Source: Larix kaempferi (taxonomy: Eukaryota > Streptophyta > Pinopsida > Pinales > Pinaceae). From it: a DNA stretch of 64,000 nt. Where the stretch lies: NCBI GenBank assembly GCA_027924585.1, contig BSBM01000260.1, positions 15,451,001-15,515,000 of the forward strand, in the 5' to 3' direction. A program made the position numbers and the translations under genes. The first letter of the stretch is position 1, and every line of letters starts with the position of its first letter. The notes under the pieces were generated by a model. The model was given only the letters and a program-made list of their open reading frames with translations. It ran no database searches and had not been told where the DNA came from. Below are positions 1 through 12,038 of this stretch, piece by piece.

Positions 1-1200
1 TGAGGACATAAATACAACATACCTATCATGTCTCCTTTTGCTATCACCATTGATCCTTTAGTGATCTTCCACCACGTTTCTCCAAACGTAGATAGACATC
101 CGCCATCTCCCAACTGCCCTATTGAGATCATATTTCTTTTCATAGCAGGAATATGCCTTACATCTTTCAGCAGCCAATCAGTTCCATTCTTAAATTTTAT
201 CCATACCTTACCCATTCCAACATTAATTTTACATGGCTCATCATCACTCAATAAAACATGTCCAAAATCGCCTAGAACATAATCATGAAAATATTTTCTA
301 TGGGGTGTATCATGACATGAAGCCCCTGAATCTACTACCCAATAATCACTAGTATTATCTAATGCAAGAATAAAAGCATCTTGTAGCACATCACCTGCTA
401 CATTTGCTTCCTGGGTAGTTTCTTGCTGTCCATCTCCTTTCTTCTTTAGAGATCTGCAGTCTTTCTTTAGATGTCCTTTCTTTCCACAGTTCCAACACTA
501 TATCTTTCCCAGTCTGGACTTGGATATGCCCATTTTATACTTGCTACGATTACCTTGTCTCTTTCCTTTCTCCCTTTGTATTCCCCTGCTCTCCATGGTC
601 AACATATTACTTGATGTCTCACTTGTACTTTTTCTTCGCATTTCCTCACTAAGAATAACACTAACAACATCATCAAATATCAAGGTGTTTGAACCATAGA
701 CAGAGTTACTTACAACCATGACCAAGCCATTCCAGCTTTCTGGCATTGAACACAAGATTAGAAGAGCCCTAACCTCATCATCAAAGTTCACACTTACAGA
801 ACTTATTTGATTTGTAACCATATTAAATTCATTTAAATGATCAACAACAAATCCACCTTCAGACATATTCATATTAAATAAACGATTCATTAGAAATACC
901 TTGTTGGAGGCCGAGGGTTATTCATACAGCTTACCCAATGCGCTCATCAAACCCTCCGTTGTATTTTCTTTTGAGATATTGAAATCCACCGAAAAATCCA
1001 GGGACATCCGTATTGTTCCCAGTGCCTTTCTGTCAAGAACCTCCCATTCTTCGTCCTTCATAGTCGCCGACTGCTTTTCTCTCCCTCCTAATGGTAGGCA
1101 TAGATCCTTCTGGTATAGATAGTCCTCCATTTGCATCTTCCATAACTAGTAGTTCCGGCGATTAAATTTCTCGACCTTAAACTTTTCTTCTTCCGCCATT
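1..1200 (-). pseudogene. C1 gag-protease remnant
   Basis: The frame starts at an ATG at 1198-1200, with a typical Copia gag opening (NxxLWKMQMEDYL-like). A UBN2-type gag region follows at about 500-1140, then a zinc knuckle CWNCGKKGHLKKDC at about 457-498, then the protease active site DSGASCH near 325-340, then the GAG-pre-integrase start reaching base 1. In-frame stops interrupt it near 1152 (a TAG in the NY-LWK motif), after GKLYE near 918, and at 498 just before the zinc knuckle. The frame is otherwise continuous. The integrase, reverse transcriptase and RNase H parts would lie to the left of the window. Confidence 0.85.
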
Positions 1201-1260
1201 GCTCCCACTCGAACCAGAAGCCTTAGTTTCATGCGGGTTTATCTTCCAAATAGACCTTTG

Positions 1261-1272
1261 GCTATGATACCA
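1261..1272 (-). other. C1 primer binding site (tRNA-iMet)
   Basis: On the minus strand, TGGTATCATAGC lies 2 nt after the LTR end. It matches the plant Copia primer site complementary to initiator-Met tRNA (consensus TGGTATCAGAGC) with one mismatch. Confidence 0.85.
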
Positions 1273-1274
1273 AT

Positions 1275-1782
1275 TGTTAGAAAAACAAGATCGGAGAGCA
1301 ACAACAATAAACAAGATGCAAATACAATTTACATAAACACATTACAAGAGAGACACAAATATATCGTGGTTCACCCAAGATGGGATACATCCACACTGAA
1401 ATTTCCATTCCTTATTATTATACCATCCAACAAATGAAGTGATACAACCTGCAGCACATCCGCTACACTTCCTCTTCACTGTCTCACAGTCTCTCTTCCA
1501 AGATCTCAGAGATATTTACAATGCATAATAGCTAATACATCAACCCTATCCGTATTACAATTTATTTCTTATAAAGGGGAATACAATGGGAAAATACCAT
1601 GGGTTACCCAAAACCATGGGCCTGTAATATGTTGGCGAAAAACAAACCCATAACAAAAATTTCTTTCGGGGGCGCTGCCCCCGAAACCCCGACGAGGCCC
1701 CGTTGCCCCCCACGCCCCCCAGCCGGGGGAGTGCACCCCTGTTGTGCATACTGGCATCATAACCAAACCTGGGGTACAAACA
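1275..1782 (-). repeat. 5' LTR of C1 with GC-rich hairpin
   Basis: The inner edge is fixed by the adjacent primer binding site: the LTR ends ...CTAACA on the minus strand. The outer edge is placed at TGTTTG (1782) because C2 coding sequence starts right after it and TG...CA ends result. A TATA-like TTATAAG lies near 1573. A GC-rich block at 1663-1735 contains a near-perfect inverted repeat (TTTCGGGGGC / GCCCCCGAAA, 3-nt centre). The outer edge is less certain than the inner one because the partner LTR is not in the window. Confidence 0.65.
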
Positions 1783-3260
1783 TGGCTGAATCATCATCTA
1801 TGAGACTGGAAGATCATGCTCCACAACCAATATTAGGTTGTAGCAATCATATGACTGGTAATTTAAATCTATTCTCTAGTCTAGATAAATCAGTTCAAAC
1901 TAATGTCGCACTTGGAAATAATATTCAAGTCATTGTTTTGGGTAAGGGTACTATTGATATTCTAACCAAATAGGGGGAGTAGAAAACTATGTCTGATATT
2001 TATTATGTTCAAGGTTTGAAGCATAGTTTGATGAGCATTGGACAACTGTTAGAAAAAGGTTACAAAGTTTATATGACATGAAAGCATTGTCTGATTTAGG
2101 ACATATATCGAATCAATCACTTAATAACTAAAGTGCAGATGAAAAGCAATCACTTGTTTCCCTTGAGGATAATACCAAACATAAAAGGAAAAACAACTCA
2201 AGTTTTTCATGGAAGCCAGAATGGAAACTCAGGAGCTGCATTCAAGGCAAAAAGTAAAGAATCAAACAATCACTGCAACAAGAAAGAAAATGACAACGAC
2301 AAAGAAATACAAGCAACGTTTCAATCAGAAATACGGGATGAATACTGGTTGTGGCACTTCATATTTTGACATCTAAATTTTGGTGGGCTGAAGCTATTGC
2401 ACATGAAGGATATGGTGAAAGGATTTCCATTGATTGAAAAGCCAGAGAGAATTTGTGAAGGCTGTATTTTTGGCAAACAACACAGAGAGAATTTTCCAGT
2501 CGGAAAGTCATATAGAGCTCACACACCACTTGAAATTGTGTACTGTGATATTTGTGGACCAATGCAAACACCGTCCATAGGAGGATGCACTTATTTTCTC
2601 ATGTTTATTGATGATTTCCCAAGACAAACATGAACATATTTTCTAAAACATAAATCTGATGCGTTTGGATGCTTTCAGCAGTTCAAGGCACTTGTGGAGA
2701 AGCAAAGTGGTTACAACATCAAGATATTAAGGATAGATAGAGGTGGTGAGTATGTTTCAAATGATTTCTTAGAATTTTGTAAAAATCATGGCATACACAG
2801 GAAATTCACTGCGAGTATACACCACAACAGAAAGGTGTCATAGGGAGGAAGAGTAGAACCATTATGGATATGGCGCACAGTATGTTGGCAACCATGCATT
2901 TGTCAAATGAATACTGGGTTGAGGCAGTGGCAACTGATGTATACATCATGAATCGATGTCCAACGAAGAGTGTGAAGAACAAAGTTCCTCAGGAAGCCTG
3001 GACATGTATGAAACATAGTGTTTCACATTTAAAAGTTTTTGGTTGTGTCGCTTACGCACATGTTCCAAATGCCCTAAATATGTCACAGTGGTAAAAGTTA
3101 TGTTTTAACGCAGAATAAATTTGATGTAAGTTTCATTTAATGTTTTGGTTATTTTGATATAGTGGGCTTGTCTTAACACTGTTGCATCGAAGTTCATCTT
3201 AAGTTACTAAGCCATGAAAAGTGATTTTTATGTCTTAGCAAGAAACATTTTAATATAAAT
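1783..3260 (+). pseudogene. Copia C2 remnant: protease to integrase
   Basis: Plus-strand fragments in order: a protease-like GCSNHMTGN block near 1833; the HSLMSIGQLLEKGY block near 2020; a GAG-pre-integrase zinc region (ICEGCIFGKQHRENFP) near 2450; integrase core start (YCDICGPMQTP) near 2540; a second core motif (RIDRGGEY) near 2735; and an integrase end through KVFGCVAYAHVP near 3065. Stops and frame changes occur throughout. The usual catalytic D-S before GCSNHM is not visible. The reverse transcriptase and RNase H are absent. This is the host of the C1 insertion and is older than it. Confidence 0.8.
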
Positions 3261-3282
3261 GTTGTTTAAGAGTGGGCTCATC

Positions 3283-3510
3283 GAAGTTGAATCCCGACGA
3301 AGTCAAGAGTCCGCAAAGTAAAGTGATTTGCGAAGTTAATAAGTCCATGAAGTAAAAAGTGCTCCACGAAGTTAAGAAGTCCGCCAAGTAAAAAGTGCTC
3401 CCTGAAGTTAAGAAGTCCGCGAAGTAAAAAAAGTGCTCCGCAAAGTTAAGAGGCCCGCGATGTAAAGTGATCATCAAAGTGAAGTTTACGTCCGGGGAAG
3501 TGAAGTCCTT
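3283..3510. repeat. Short tandem repeat, about 36-42 bp unit
   Basis: About six imperfect copies of a unit containing GAAGTTAAGAAGTCCGCGAAG followed by TAAAAAGTGCTCC. The unit is purine-rich and creates a repetitive frame on the minus strand that I do not regard as a gene. It lies directly after the C2 remnant and may be part of that element's decayed 3' region or an independent microsatellite-like expansion. Confidence 0.7.
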
Positions 3511-3599
3511 GGAGAAGTAAAAGAAAATGGGTTTCCTGTTGTATATCCGTCGAAGTCCCAAATAAAAAAGGAAAATATATATTTACTGCGTGGTTCTTT

Positions 3600-3977
3600 T
3601 TTTGTCTTCACAGTGTTTCCCTTGAAAAATTGTCGCTCGCTAGCAAACTCTTTAAATCAAAATTACTATGAATTTTGTTGTTAAAATGATGATATCTACA
3701 TTCCCCACCCAAAAATAGAACCTCCAGAGGAAGGAGCGGGCACTCTTTCTCTTCAGTATCTATTTTCAACACCCCAAAATAGCACATATTGAGGAAAGAG
3801 CGGTCACCTCTTTCCCTGAGAAAATTTCCACTTGCATGAAAACTGTTTAAAGCAAAGTTCCTATCAAATTTGTGATTAATATACTATCTAATTTCCTCAC
3901 CCATCTACTTTCCTCAACCATTAAAAATAATCTCTGGATGAAGGAGCGAACGCTCTTTCTCCCCAACATATACTTCC
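3600..3977. repeat. 194-bp satellite, left fragment (~2 units)
   Basis: Same repeat family as 15313-17030. Each unit has two palindrome-centred blocks (GGAGCGnnCGCTCTTTCTCC-like and GAAAGAGCGnnnnCTCTTTC-like) separated by about 65 bp, then an A/T-rich spacer containing AAAATTTCCACTTGC and CAAAGTTCCTAT. The repeat stops at ...TATACTTCC (3977), exactly where the TG of the next element begins, and resumes with CTTCC at 15313. Confidence 0.85.
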
Positions 3978-6900
3978 TGTCACCTACCCAAATTTCTGAA
4001 AATTATTATTTTATTTGCAAAATACTTTATGTTAAATTTAATTACAAAGTTTTGTAATTATGATCAGTTTTGATCAAGGATGAATGTAATTACTGAATAT
4101 TATTATTTAAATAAATTAATTAGGAGACAAACACCCAAGGATACTGTTAAATGAGTGTTCACTGACCCATTAGGAGGAATGGAAGCTGTTGGAAGGTATG
4201 GGACAGATGGCAGCAGTTGCATCACACCACTAGCTGTTGGTTATGGGAAAACTACCCCTAAAAATGTGGCATTATCCCCCAGGTGGAGGGAGTGAGCAGG
4301 CAGCTCATTTAATGACCCAGTAAGATCTGAAAAGGCGTAGGCAGCCTATAAAAGGCAAATTCAAATTGAGCAGGCAGCTCTTAATCAATATTTCTGCAGA
4401 ATATTTTTCCTCATGTGCATCAGGTGATCACTGAGAGATTCGAATTAGGGAGGCTAGTTGTGAGTGCAATCTTAAGTCTGCATATTGCTGAGAAGATCCA
4501 GAGATGCTGGTGCAGGTCTATTGGACTGCTAGTTGTTGAAGATTTACAGTTAGTGTTACTACAAGAGGAGATCCTATTTCCTAAACTTCTTCCTCCTGGT
4601 GGTTCAGTGAACAGGCTCGGGGGTCCTAAGGTAGTACTTGACTGTTTTCAGGAATTGGTTGGGTGGAACAGTCTTCTTGGGCTGTTTGTTCCCCTACAGA
4701 TTTTATCCAGGTTTTACAAATTTTCTATCTTATCTCAGTTAATAGATTTGTTCAGTATATTTAGTAATCTTTGTTCTGTTTGCAAAAAGAATCTAATTCT
4801 AAATTTATTTGAATTCTGAATGTTAAAGTTTAAATGATGAATTGAATTGATAAACCAGTATCTATATTTTTCCACATGCTGTTTGTGCATCGTACTCTTG
4901 TATAGATACGCAAATTAAGAATAGATTAGAGGATAGGAAAATGCCATTGATTCGAATAGACAAGTGCAGTGATTGATTTATGTTTTCATTTTTTCTCTAT
5001 AACTAACAGTAGTAATTAATTTACAGTACTTATTACAGTATAGAGGAGACTCTATTGTTTTCATGAAAAAAAAATCTAGCTTATAGACTATACAAGTACA
5101 TTGTGTTTTATTACCTCTATCTTTTACATAGGAAATCAATACATTTAAAAGTTCTGTACAATATACTTAGAAAACAAATATTATTGTTGTAATAACTCGA
5201 AATTCTAGTTATGTTCATAATTCCCAAATTTCAGTCATCTTACACAGTCTTCATATTTTATACCTTCATAGTTCACATACACATTGTTTTCATTTTCCTC
5301 TTTAAACATTTCAAAAAATTATTTTCTAGCAATACTGAAAACATAATAAACCATATCTCTTTTCCTTCTATCTTATTCATCTATATTATAAACTATATAT
5401 ATTATAATTTGTTTTTATTATTTCAAAATAAAACTTGGTTTCTATCAAACCCTAAGTTGGATTTTCGAGTTCCATTTTTATTGTTTTGCAAATAGAAACC
5501 ATTACATTCTACACAGGCTTTGGATCGAGCCAAAGTTCTTTTGGAAATCCTTTTCCAACTGCACATATCACAAAGCTATCATTTAAGACAAAGTTTCACA
5601 AACCCTAGTATGAGTCGAAAATCACGATATCAACTTTCAGCATTAACATAGACCTGATCTTTAATTCTTGATCTTTAGTTTTAGTAAAACACATTGTATG
5701 CAAACAACGAAAGTACCCAGTTGGGGTATAGCCCGTTATTTTTCTTACATAGCAAAAACAAAACTGACTCTATCGTTGCCACTTTTACTCAGACTTCCAC
5801 TACATTTTTCACATTCAGTAACAAGTGCGACATATACCTATTATTATATAGAAATCAACCAAGTAGCATTGGATTCAAACAACAGTTTAGCATTTCAAGA
5901 ACCAGAGTTTTATTCACTGAAAACAAGCCTCGGCTCTACTCATCTTTTCATATTTTAAACAGTAGGGTATGTTAATTTGTATATACCATTCAGGATTCCA
6001 TCTTAAAGAAGGATAAACGATTTTTTTTCTCAAAAGCAAAAATGATTACAACTTGTTCTAAAACGAAAAACGCTTAGGGTTTCAAACTCAAGCTTTAAAT
6101 ATTTACAAACAAATACAAGGAATCCTTTGTTCTGACGGGCTTATAACCCATAGATCGACGAGACAGACATCTTAGTCAAAATTTTAGTATCATGCAAACA
6201 AAACGAAGGCCGCAACCCTGTACAGACACCAATCGATTAACAATAGAATCATTTTAAGTTTTTCCAACTGAAGACAATGATGAGGTATGGTGAGGAACTG
6301 GCCACTCATCCTTTGAAACCAATTCAACACACAGATGAAGAGCACCTACGAAGGATTTGGAAGACCTGGAGCTTACCAGTTTAGAAGCATGCTGCTCTTT
6401 CCAAACCCTGGATTGAACCATTTCTTTTACAACCAGCAACTGACGAAGATCAAGCTTAGACTTTGGACTTTAACATTATTCTATTTTTTTTTTAAAACTG
6501 AAAATAAAAAACTTAGAAACTCCAAGGTCATTGCGTATTCTAAGAAAAACTTACCCTTTCATTTTGATGGCAAAACTCCTTGCAATCACCAAAAGTTAAC
6601 GAGATCTCTGCTATAAACGAAACCAGAGAACTTCTATCATTATACAGCTTGGCAAAACTCACACAATTCACAACGAAGAGTTCGAAACCAACAACGCTTT
6701 AACAGTTCAAACCAGAGGAACGGTCTCTTTTGACAACACCATTACAATGGCTAAAACCTGCAACTCAAATCCTACCTAAAGGACTCGAGGTCGAGACCTC
6801 CTGATACTTGATAAGCCTAGAAATTTCGGCAGCCTGTCGGTCACACAAACCGTAACAATACCATAATGAACAACTTTCAAATCTCTTAAACAAAACTCAA

Positions 6901-7411
6901 CGATAGAAGTTAGCGTTGTGATCTAATGGCCCAAACTTAACACCATCAACGATCACCATGGTGCTAGCGATTCAACATTGGGACAAACAACAATGACATT
7001 TAATATCCCCTGCACAGTACAAGCTCGGCGTTGCCACTTTGGCACACGAAGAACCGATCAAATAACCAGCTCAAAGGCGTTTCACAACACTTAACCATTA
7101 CACAGTGGCAACTGCAGAAAAAACTACATCAAACTCTTATTACGTGGATCATTGGAAATCCCTGTCAGCTTGAGTGTCGACTCAAGCCATTAATGCAGGC
7201 CTGAATCACTTTCAACAACGACGATTTTGTATCACTTTTTAAATCATCAACCTGTCCATCACATTTAATGTCTGTCAGCACTCATTTTCCAACGATGAGA
7301 TTTCAAATATCAACACATAAATTTATAACATTATAAATTATGGTAAGTCGATTTCCAAGCTTCGTATGGGTTCTAAGTTATATTTCATAACCTATGTTAT
7401 AGTGTTGTTTA
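3978..7411. other. Non-coding left arm of the TG...CA element
   Basis: No gene recognised. There is a TATA-type promoter at 4347. Open frames in it (for example 4415-4819 plus, 5211-5495 plus, 5668-5975 plus) have no recognisable motif and sit in A/T-rich sequence, so they are not annotated. A TGTAATAACTCGAAATTC stretch near 5189 resembles the element's own end on the other strand (TGTAACATCCCGAATTTTC), which may mark an internal boundary. Confidence 0.5.
4347..4353 (+). promoter_or_regulatory. TATA box candidate in the TG...CA element
   Basis: CCTATAAAAGGC lies in a locally GC-richer stretch with a repeated GAGCAGGCAGCTC on both sides (about 4300 and 4370). It is a plausible LTR core promoter in the plus direction. 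No transcript start can be shown from sequence alone. Confidence 0.4.
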
Positions 7412-8612
7412 TGAAGAATTTCTGCCTTTCAACTGTCTGCTGGTTTATGTCAGTTTTTGGTGGTTTTCACCTACAGCCGGTTTTGCATTAGCTGTAGGTT
7501 ACTTATGAAAAAATGACTTGAACAATAAACACATAGCAAAAAGCATTTAACAGGCTGCAAACAAATAACAATCACACACAATAATGTACTCAGTGATTTT
7601 TTGGCCAAATCGAGCCCTCGAAAAACCCCCACGGGGAAAACCAGTTGAGAGAGAGAGAGAGTTTCTTATTGCTTCATATATCTTCAGTACATAAAATCAT
7701 AGCAGAAATATTTTACTTATCTCTACAGTGAAATATCACCCAGCAGATTTCTCGAATACTGTGCCAAAATCAGCAGCCCTGCTGTGCTGAAAGTGCCTCG
7801 AAAAACGTGTAGAAAATACAGTCCCTGAACTGTACATAACACTTACAAAAACTGTGCTTCAGCAGTCTCAAAACTGAGCCCCAACAATATTTCAGACAGA
7901 GTGCAGCACCTCGAGTCTGTGCTCACTTAACTCTTCAAACTCAATGCTGAAACCCTCGAAGAGTGTGCCCAGATTTTACCTCGAACTGTGTGCAGAAAGT
8001 CACGGTTGATGTGCCCAGATTCTATTGAGAAATGCGCCCAGAATCTATGGAAACTCGTGCCCAGTTTTATCTAGAACCCCGTTCCCTGTACCTGCTGTAC
8101 TTTCATCTCTGGTTATGTACTGTAGCTACTTGCTATCTATTTAATAATGCTGGTAATACATGCCAGAAGCATGCCTCGAAGTCAGAGCTAATTCTGGAAC
8201 CTCATGCCTGTGGAAACTCGTGCCATTGAAGACAAATGCAACCTCGATATGCATGCAGTGCCCTAGCTCGACCTCCTTCAACTCTCGTGTTCTTTCTTCT
8301 CCTCATTCACAACCACAATGATGATTAGGTTTAGAGCCTCCCTCCTTTTTGTCCAATCCCTAAAATGGAATCTTAATCCAACGGTGGAGATGAAATCAAA
8401 TCGATGGCTAAGATTAGATGTGAGTAAAAGTCACATTAATTAAGTCACTTAATTAATTTATTACTCACCCACTTTACTTTAGACAAAAGTGACTTTAAAA
8501 ACATAAAGTCTCATTAAATGTGATAATTAATGTGAGGGTCCCACTTCCCCCTCTTTAGTGACTTAGGCTAGGAGTCACTAGGGGAACACTTATCAAGGTA
8601 CAAAAACTAACA
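7412..8612 (-). repeat. 3' LTR of C3
   Basis: On the minus strand it begins TGTTAGTTTTTG and ends ...TTCTTCA. It is 1201 bp, the same length as its partner at 12982-14182. It contains GAGAGAGAGAGAG near 7648. The coding frame ends a few bases inside its outer end (stop at 8607-8609). Confidence 0.97.
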
Positions 8613-11600
8613 CTCCCTCTTACCGAGGAAGGTGTTCCGCACCACTCCCAACTTATCTCTGAAGAAGACAAACTTCCCCCTCCCCAAAGATTTCGTCAAG
8701 ACATCTGCAACCTGCTGATCAGTGGATATATACTGTAGCTCAACTGCTCCTCTCTGAACGTAGTCCCGAATGAAGTGGTACCTGATCTCAATGTGCTTTG
8801 ACCTGTCATGAAAAAATTTATTCTCAGAGAGCTGAATGCAACTCTGATTGTCGCAGTAAATCACCGTAGGCCTCAGCTGCTGATCAAATAAATCTACCAA
8901 TAACTTACGAAGCCACAGTGCTTCGCAAGTCGCCTCGGCAGAACTCAATGCAACGGACTTCTGTTTCCTGCTGAACCACGACATTGCTGTCGAGCCCAGG
9001 CTGAAACAACAACCGGAAGTGCTCTTCCGGTCCCTCACACAACCTGCCCAGTCTGAATCTGTGAACCCAATCAAGCTAACTCCACCTGAACCCCTGTAGT
9101 CTAGACCATAATCCACCGTCCCTGTAAGGTATCTCAAGATGTGCTTTGCAGCACTCCAGTGTACACTCCTAGGCTGCACCATGAACTGGCTAAGAGTGTT
9201 GACTGCAAAGCACAAGTCTGGCCTGGTGTTGACTAGATACATCAACGATCCGATGAGATGACGATATAATGTGGGATCCACCAACTTACCATCTGAAGCA
9301 TGAAGTTGCTTCAAGTTGGTGATCATAGGTGTAGACATAGGCCTGCAGTCGTCCATCTGAAAAGTCTTCAGAATCTCTGCAGCATACTTGCCCTGTCCTA
9401 GGAAAATATGTCCTGGCTCCTGCCATACCTCCATCCCCAAATAGTAATGCATCAACCCAATATCTGTCATCTCATACTCAGTAGCAAGATCTCTCTTGCA
9501 CCGAGCAATAAGACACTCATCTCCAGTGATAAATAGATCATAAACATATAGCAGAAGAATGAGTGGATCTCCACCAACCACAATGTAGTATAGGTTGGGA
9601 TCAGCCTCACTCTTCTGGAATCCCATCGAAATCAGATATGCATCTATCCTGGAGTACCAAGCTCTGGGAGCTTGCTTCAGACCGTACAAGGCTTTCCTAA
9701 GCCTGCAAACATGAGAATCTCTCCCATGTATCTCGAATCCCTGTGGCTGCTCCAAATACACCTCCTCCTGCAGAACACCATTGAGAAATGCGGTCTTCAC
9801 ATCCATCTGGTGGATCCTCCAACCCATCTCTGCTGCAATCGATATCACTGCCCTGATAGAGGAATACCGAGCCACTGGAGCAAAAGTCTCATCATAGTCG
9901 ACTCCCTCAACCTGTGAGAACCCCCTAGCCACAAACCGAGCCTTGAATTTCTCTACATTTCCATCTGCTGCATGCTTGACCTTGTAGAGCCACTTGGAAG
10001 TCACAACTGACTTCCCCTCAGGTCTCGGCACAATCTCCCAAGCATCATTCTTCATGATGGAATGGTACTCTTCCATCATGGCATCTCTCCATACCTGATG
10101 CTGAGAAGCCTCCTCATATGTAGAAGGCGCAGAGTCACGAAGACTCGCAACAAGGGCCGTCCCATATCTGTCTGGCTCAAAAATCGTCCTGATATGCTCC
10201 TGAGGTCTGCCAAATGCCTCTGCTTCCTTCAAGGTGTCCTGAAGCCACTTAGGCTTCTTCTTCCTTGAAGGCTCCTCCAAACCTGGTGTATCCTCATCTG
10301 AGGACGTGCCAGAAGCATGAGGTCTAACACCCCTAGGACCTGTAGCTGATGAACTAGTCCCAGAAGACCCTGCAATCTGTGAGCCTGAAACTGGTGATCC
10401 TGAACCTGTGCCAATCCCTGTACCTATAATCTGAACCACTGACCCTGTAGAACCTGTGCCTGTACCCTGTGATCCAGTCACCCCAGAAACCTGCGGACCT
10501 GTAACCTGTATGGAAGAAGCCTATACCAACTGAGGTGTGGGAGCTGGTGGCTCCCCCTGATCCATCTCTCTCGACTTCCTGAAGGCCCTCTCCTCATCAA
10601 ACTTTACTTCCCGCCTAACTACAACTCGCCTCTCGCCAGGAATGTAAAGCCGATATGCCTTCGAAGTCTCGTCGTAACCCACAAAGATGCCTCTCTCTGC
10701 GGTGGGCTCGAACTTCGTCCTCCTCTCTGAGGGGACGTGAGAGTAAGTCAGAGAGCCAAATATCCGAAAGTGGCTCACCTCAGGCTTCTTGCCTGAATAC
10801 ATCTCCTCTGGAGTCATCCTCCCCAAGGCACGGTGGGGACTCCTGTTCTGCAGGTACACTGCAGTGTTGCAGGCCTTAGCCCACAGAAAGAACGGTAACC
10901 CTTGATCATGAAGCATGGCCCTCGCTGCTCCAACGATCGACCTGTTCTACCTCTCTGCTACTCCATTCTGCTCAGGAGTGTAGGGAACTGTCAAGTGACG
11001 CTGTATACCCTCCTGACTGCAGAATGCGCTGAACTCCTTGGAGGTATACTCACCCCCGTTGTCTGACCTCAACATCCTGATCTTCCTCCCCGTCTGCTTC
11101 TCCACAAGGGCTTTAAACCCTTGGAAGACACTCAATACAAGTGGGGACTTCTTGCTCCTCAATAAGTAGATCCAGGTCTTCCTGGAGTAGTCATCAATGA
11201 AGTTGATATAGTACTCATGGCCAGACAAAGATACTGAGGACATAGGACCACAAATGTCAGTATGAATCAGATCGAGCACCCCTGCTGCTCTCGTGTCATT
11301 GCTAGGAAACAAGGTCTTGGTGTACTTTCCCAAAGCACACCCTCCGCACACATCACTCTGCTCAGTGTCAAACTCAGGTAAACCTATGACCATGCTCCTC
11401 AACACTCCCAGAGCGGGGTGATGTAAATGGGCCATCCTCTTGTGCCATAACTCACACAACTCACTGTTGCTGCTGCTGCTGTGTGCTAGAGCATGCTGTG
11501 GCTGAAACAATAGCTTGTACAGTCGTCCACATCTAACTCCAATATCCATGGGAGTATATACACTTGTGGTCTTGGGAAACACCTGCACTCTCCCATATGA

Positions 11601-12038
11601 GAAGCACACCCCAAGACCCATGTCCTCAATCGTGGAAACTGAAACAAGGTTCTTTTTCATCCCAGGGACGTACAACACATCCCTCAAGGTCATGGGACTC
11701 ATGGACTCCCTCTCAAATATAACTGTCCCCTGACCCACTGCTCTAACAATGGTGTTGTCACCAAGTACAACCTCCACCTCTCTCTCTGTCCGTGATAACT
11801 CGGAGAAGAACTCCCGAGTACCTGTCATGTGTCTCGAGGCTCCGCTGTCAATATACCACGTACCAGTGGTGGATGGACCTGTCTGATGCCCTGTCAACAA
11901 TGAGTGCTCAATATCCAAATCCATGTCAATGCTGGTGGCTAAGGAGACTCTCTCTCTCTCACTCTGTCCAGCATATAGGGAAAAATCCCTTTGAAACCTG
12001 TCACCAAACTCATCAATCTCTACTGAGGCTGCTGTCTG
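8607..12038 (-). pseudogene. pol: C3 pol (protease, integrase, RT, RNase H), interrupted
   Basis: Same frame as gag. Order: protease (DSGASRHMTG, near 11840), GAG-pre-integrase and zinc region (LWHKRMAHLHH ... CGGCALGK), integrase core (HTDICGPMSS, SDNGGEY, PYTPEQNGVAER), integrase tail (GIFVGYDETSKAYRLY), reverse transcriptase (TAFLNGVLQEEVYLEQPQGF) and RNase H (TDSDWAGCVRDRKSTSG ... IEIRYHFIRD). Two further in-frame TAGs lie at 10947-10949 and 10521-10523. The catalytic box reads YVYD instead of YVDD (changed codon at 9542-9544), removing a metal-binding aspartate. No frameshift was seen. Confidence 0.93.
8613..8621 (-). other. C3 polypurine tract
   Basis: On the minus strand, AAGAGGGAG immediately precedes the 3' LTR. 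This is the expected plus-strand priming site; C4 and C5 have the same AAGAGGGAG tract. Confidence 0.85.

Larger units (their letters stand above)
1..1782 (-). mobile_element. Copia element C1, 5' part (continues off left edge)
   Basis: Seen: read on the minus strand this is 5' LTR, tRNA-iMet primer binding site, gag, CCHC zinc knuckle, aspartic protease and the start of the GAG-pre-integrase region, which runs off the window at base 1. The LTR outer edge at 1782 abuts plus-strand Copia sequence (C2), so C1 probably inserted into C2. The other end and the TSD lie outside the window. The coding part has several in-frame stops, so this copy is dead. Confidence 0.85.

Noticed and set aside
1555-1973. 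Open frames through the GC-rich block on both strands
   Set aside because: They exist because the G/C run lacks stop codons; the region is an LTR plus the start of the C2 remnant.
3250-3561. 103-codon repetitive frame on the minus strand
   Set aside because: It is a translation of the GAAGT-type tandem repeat, with no evidence of coding.
4415-4819. 134-codon open frame
   Set aside because: No motif, hydrophobic low-complexity tail, directly after a TATA box in an LTR-like region; better explained as chance in untranslated sequence.
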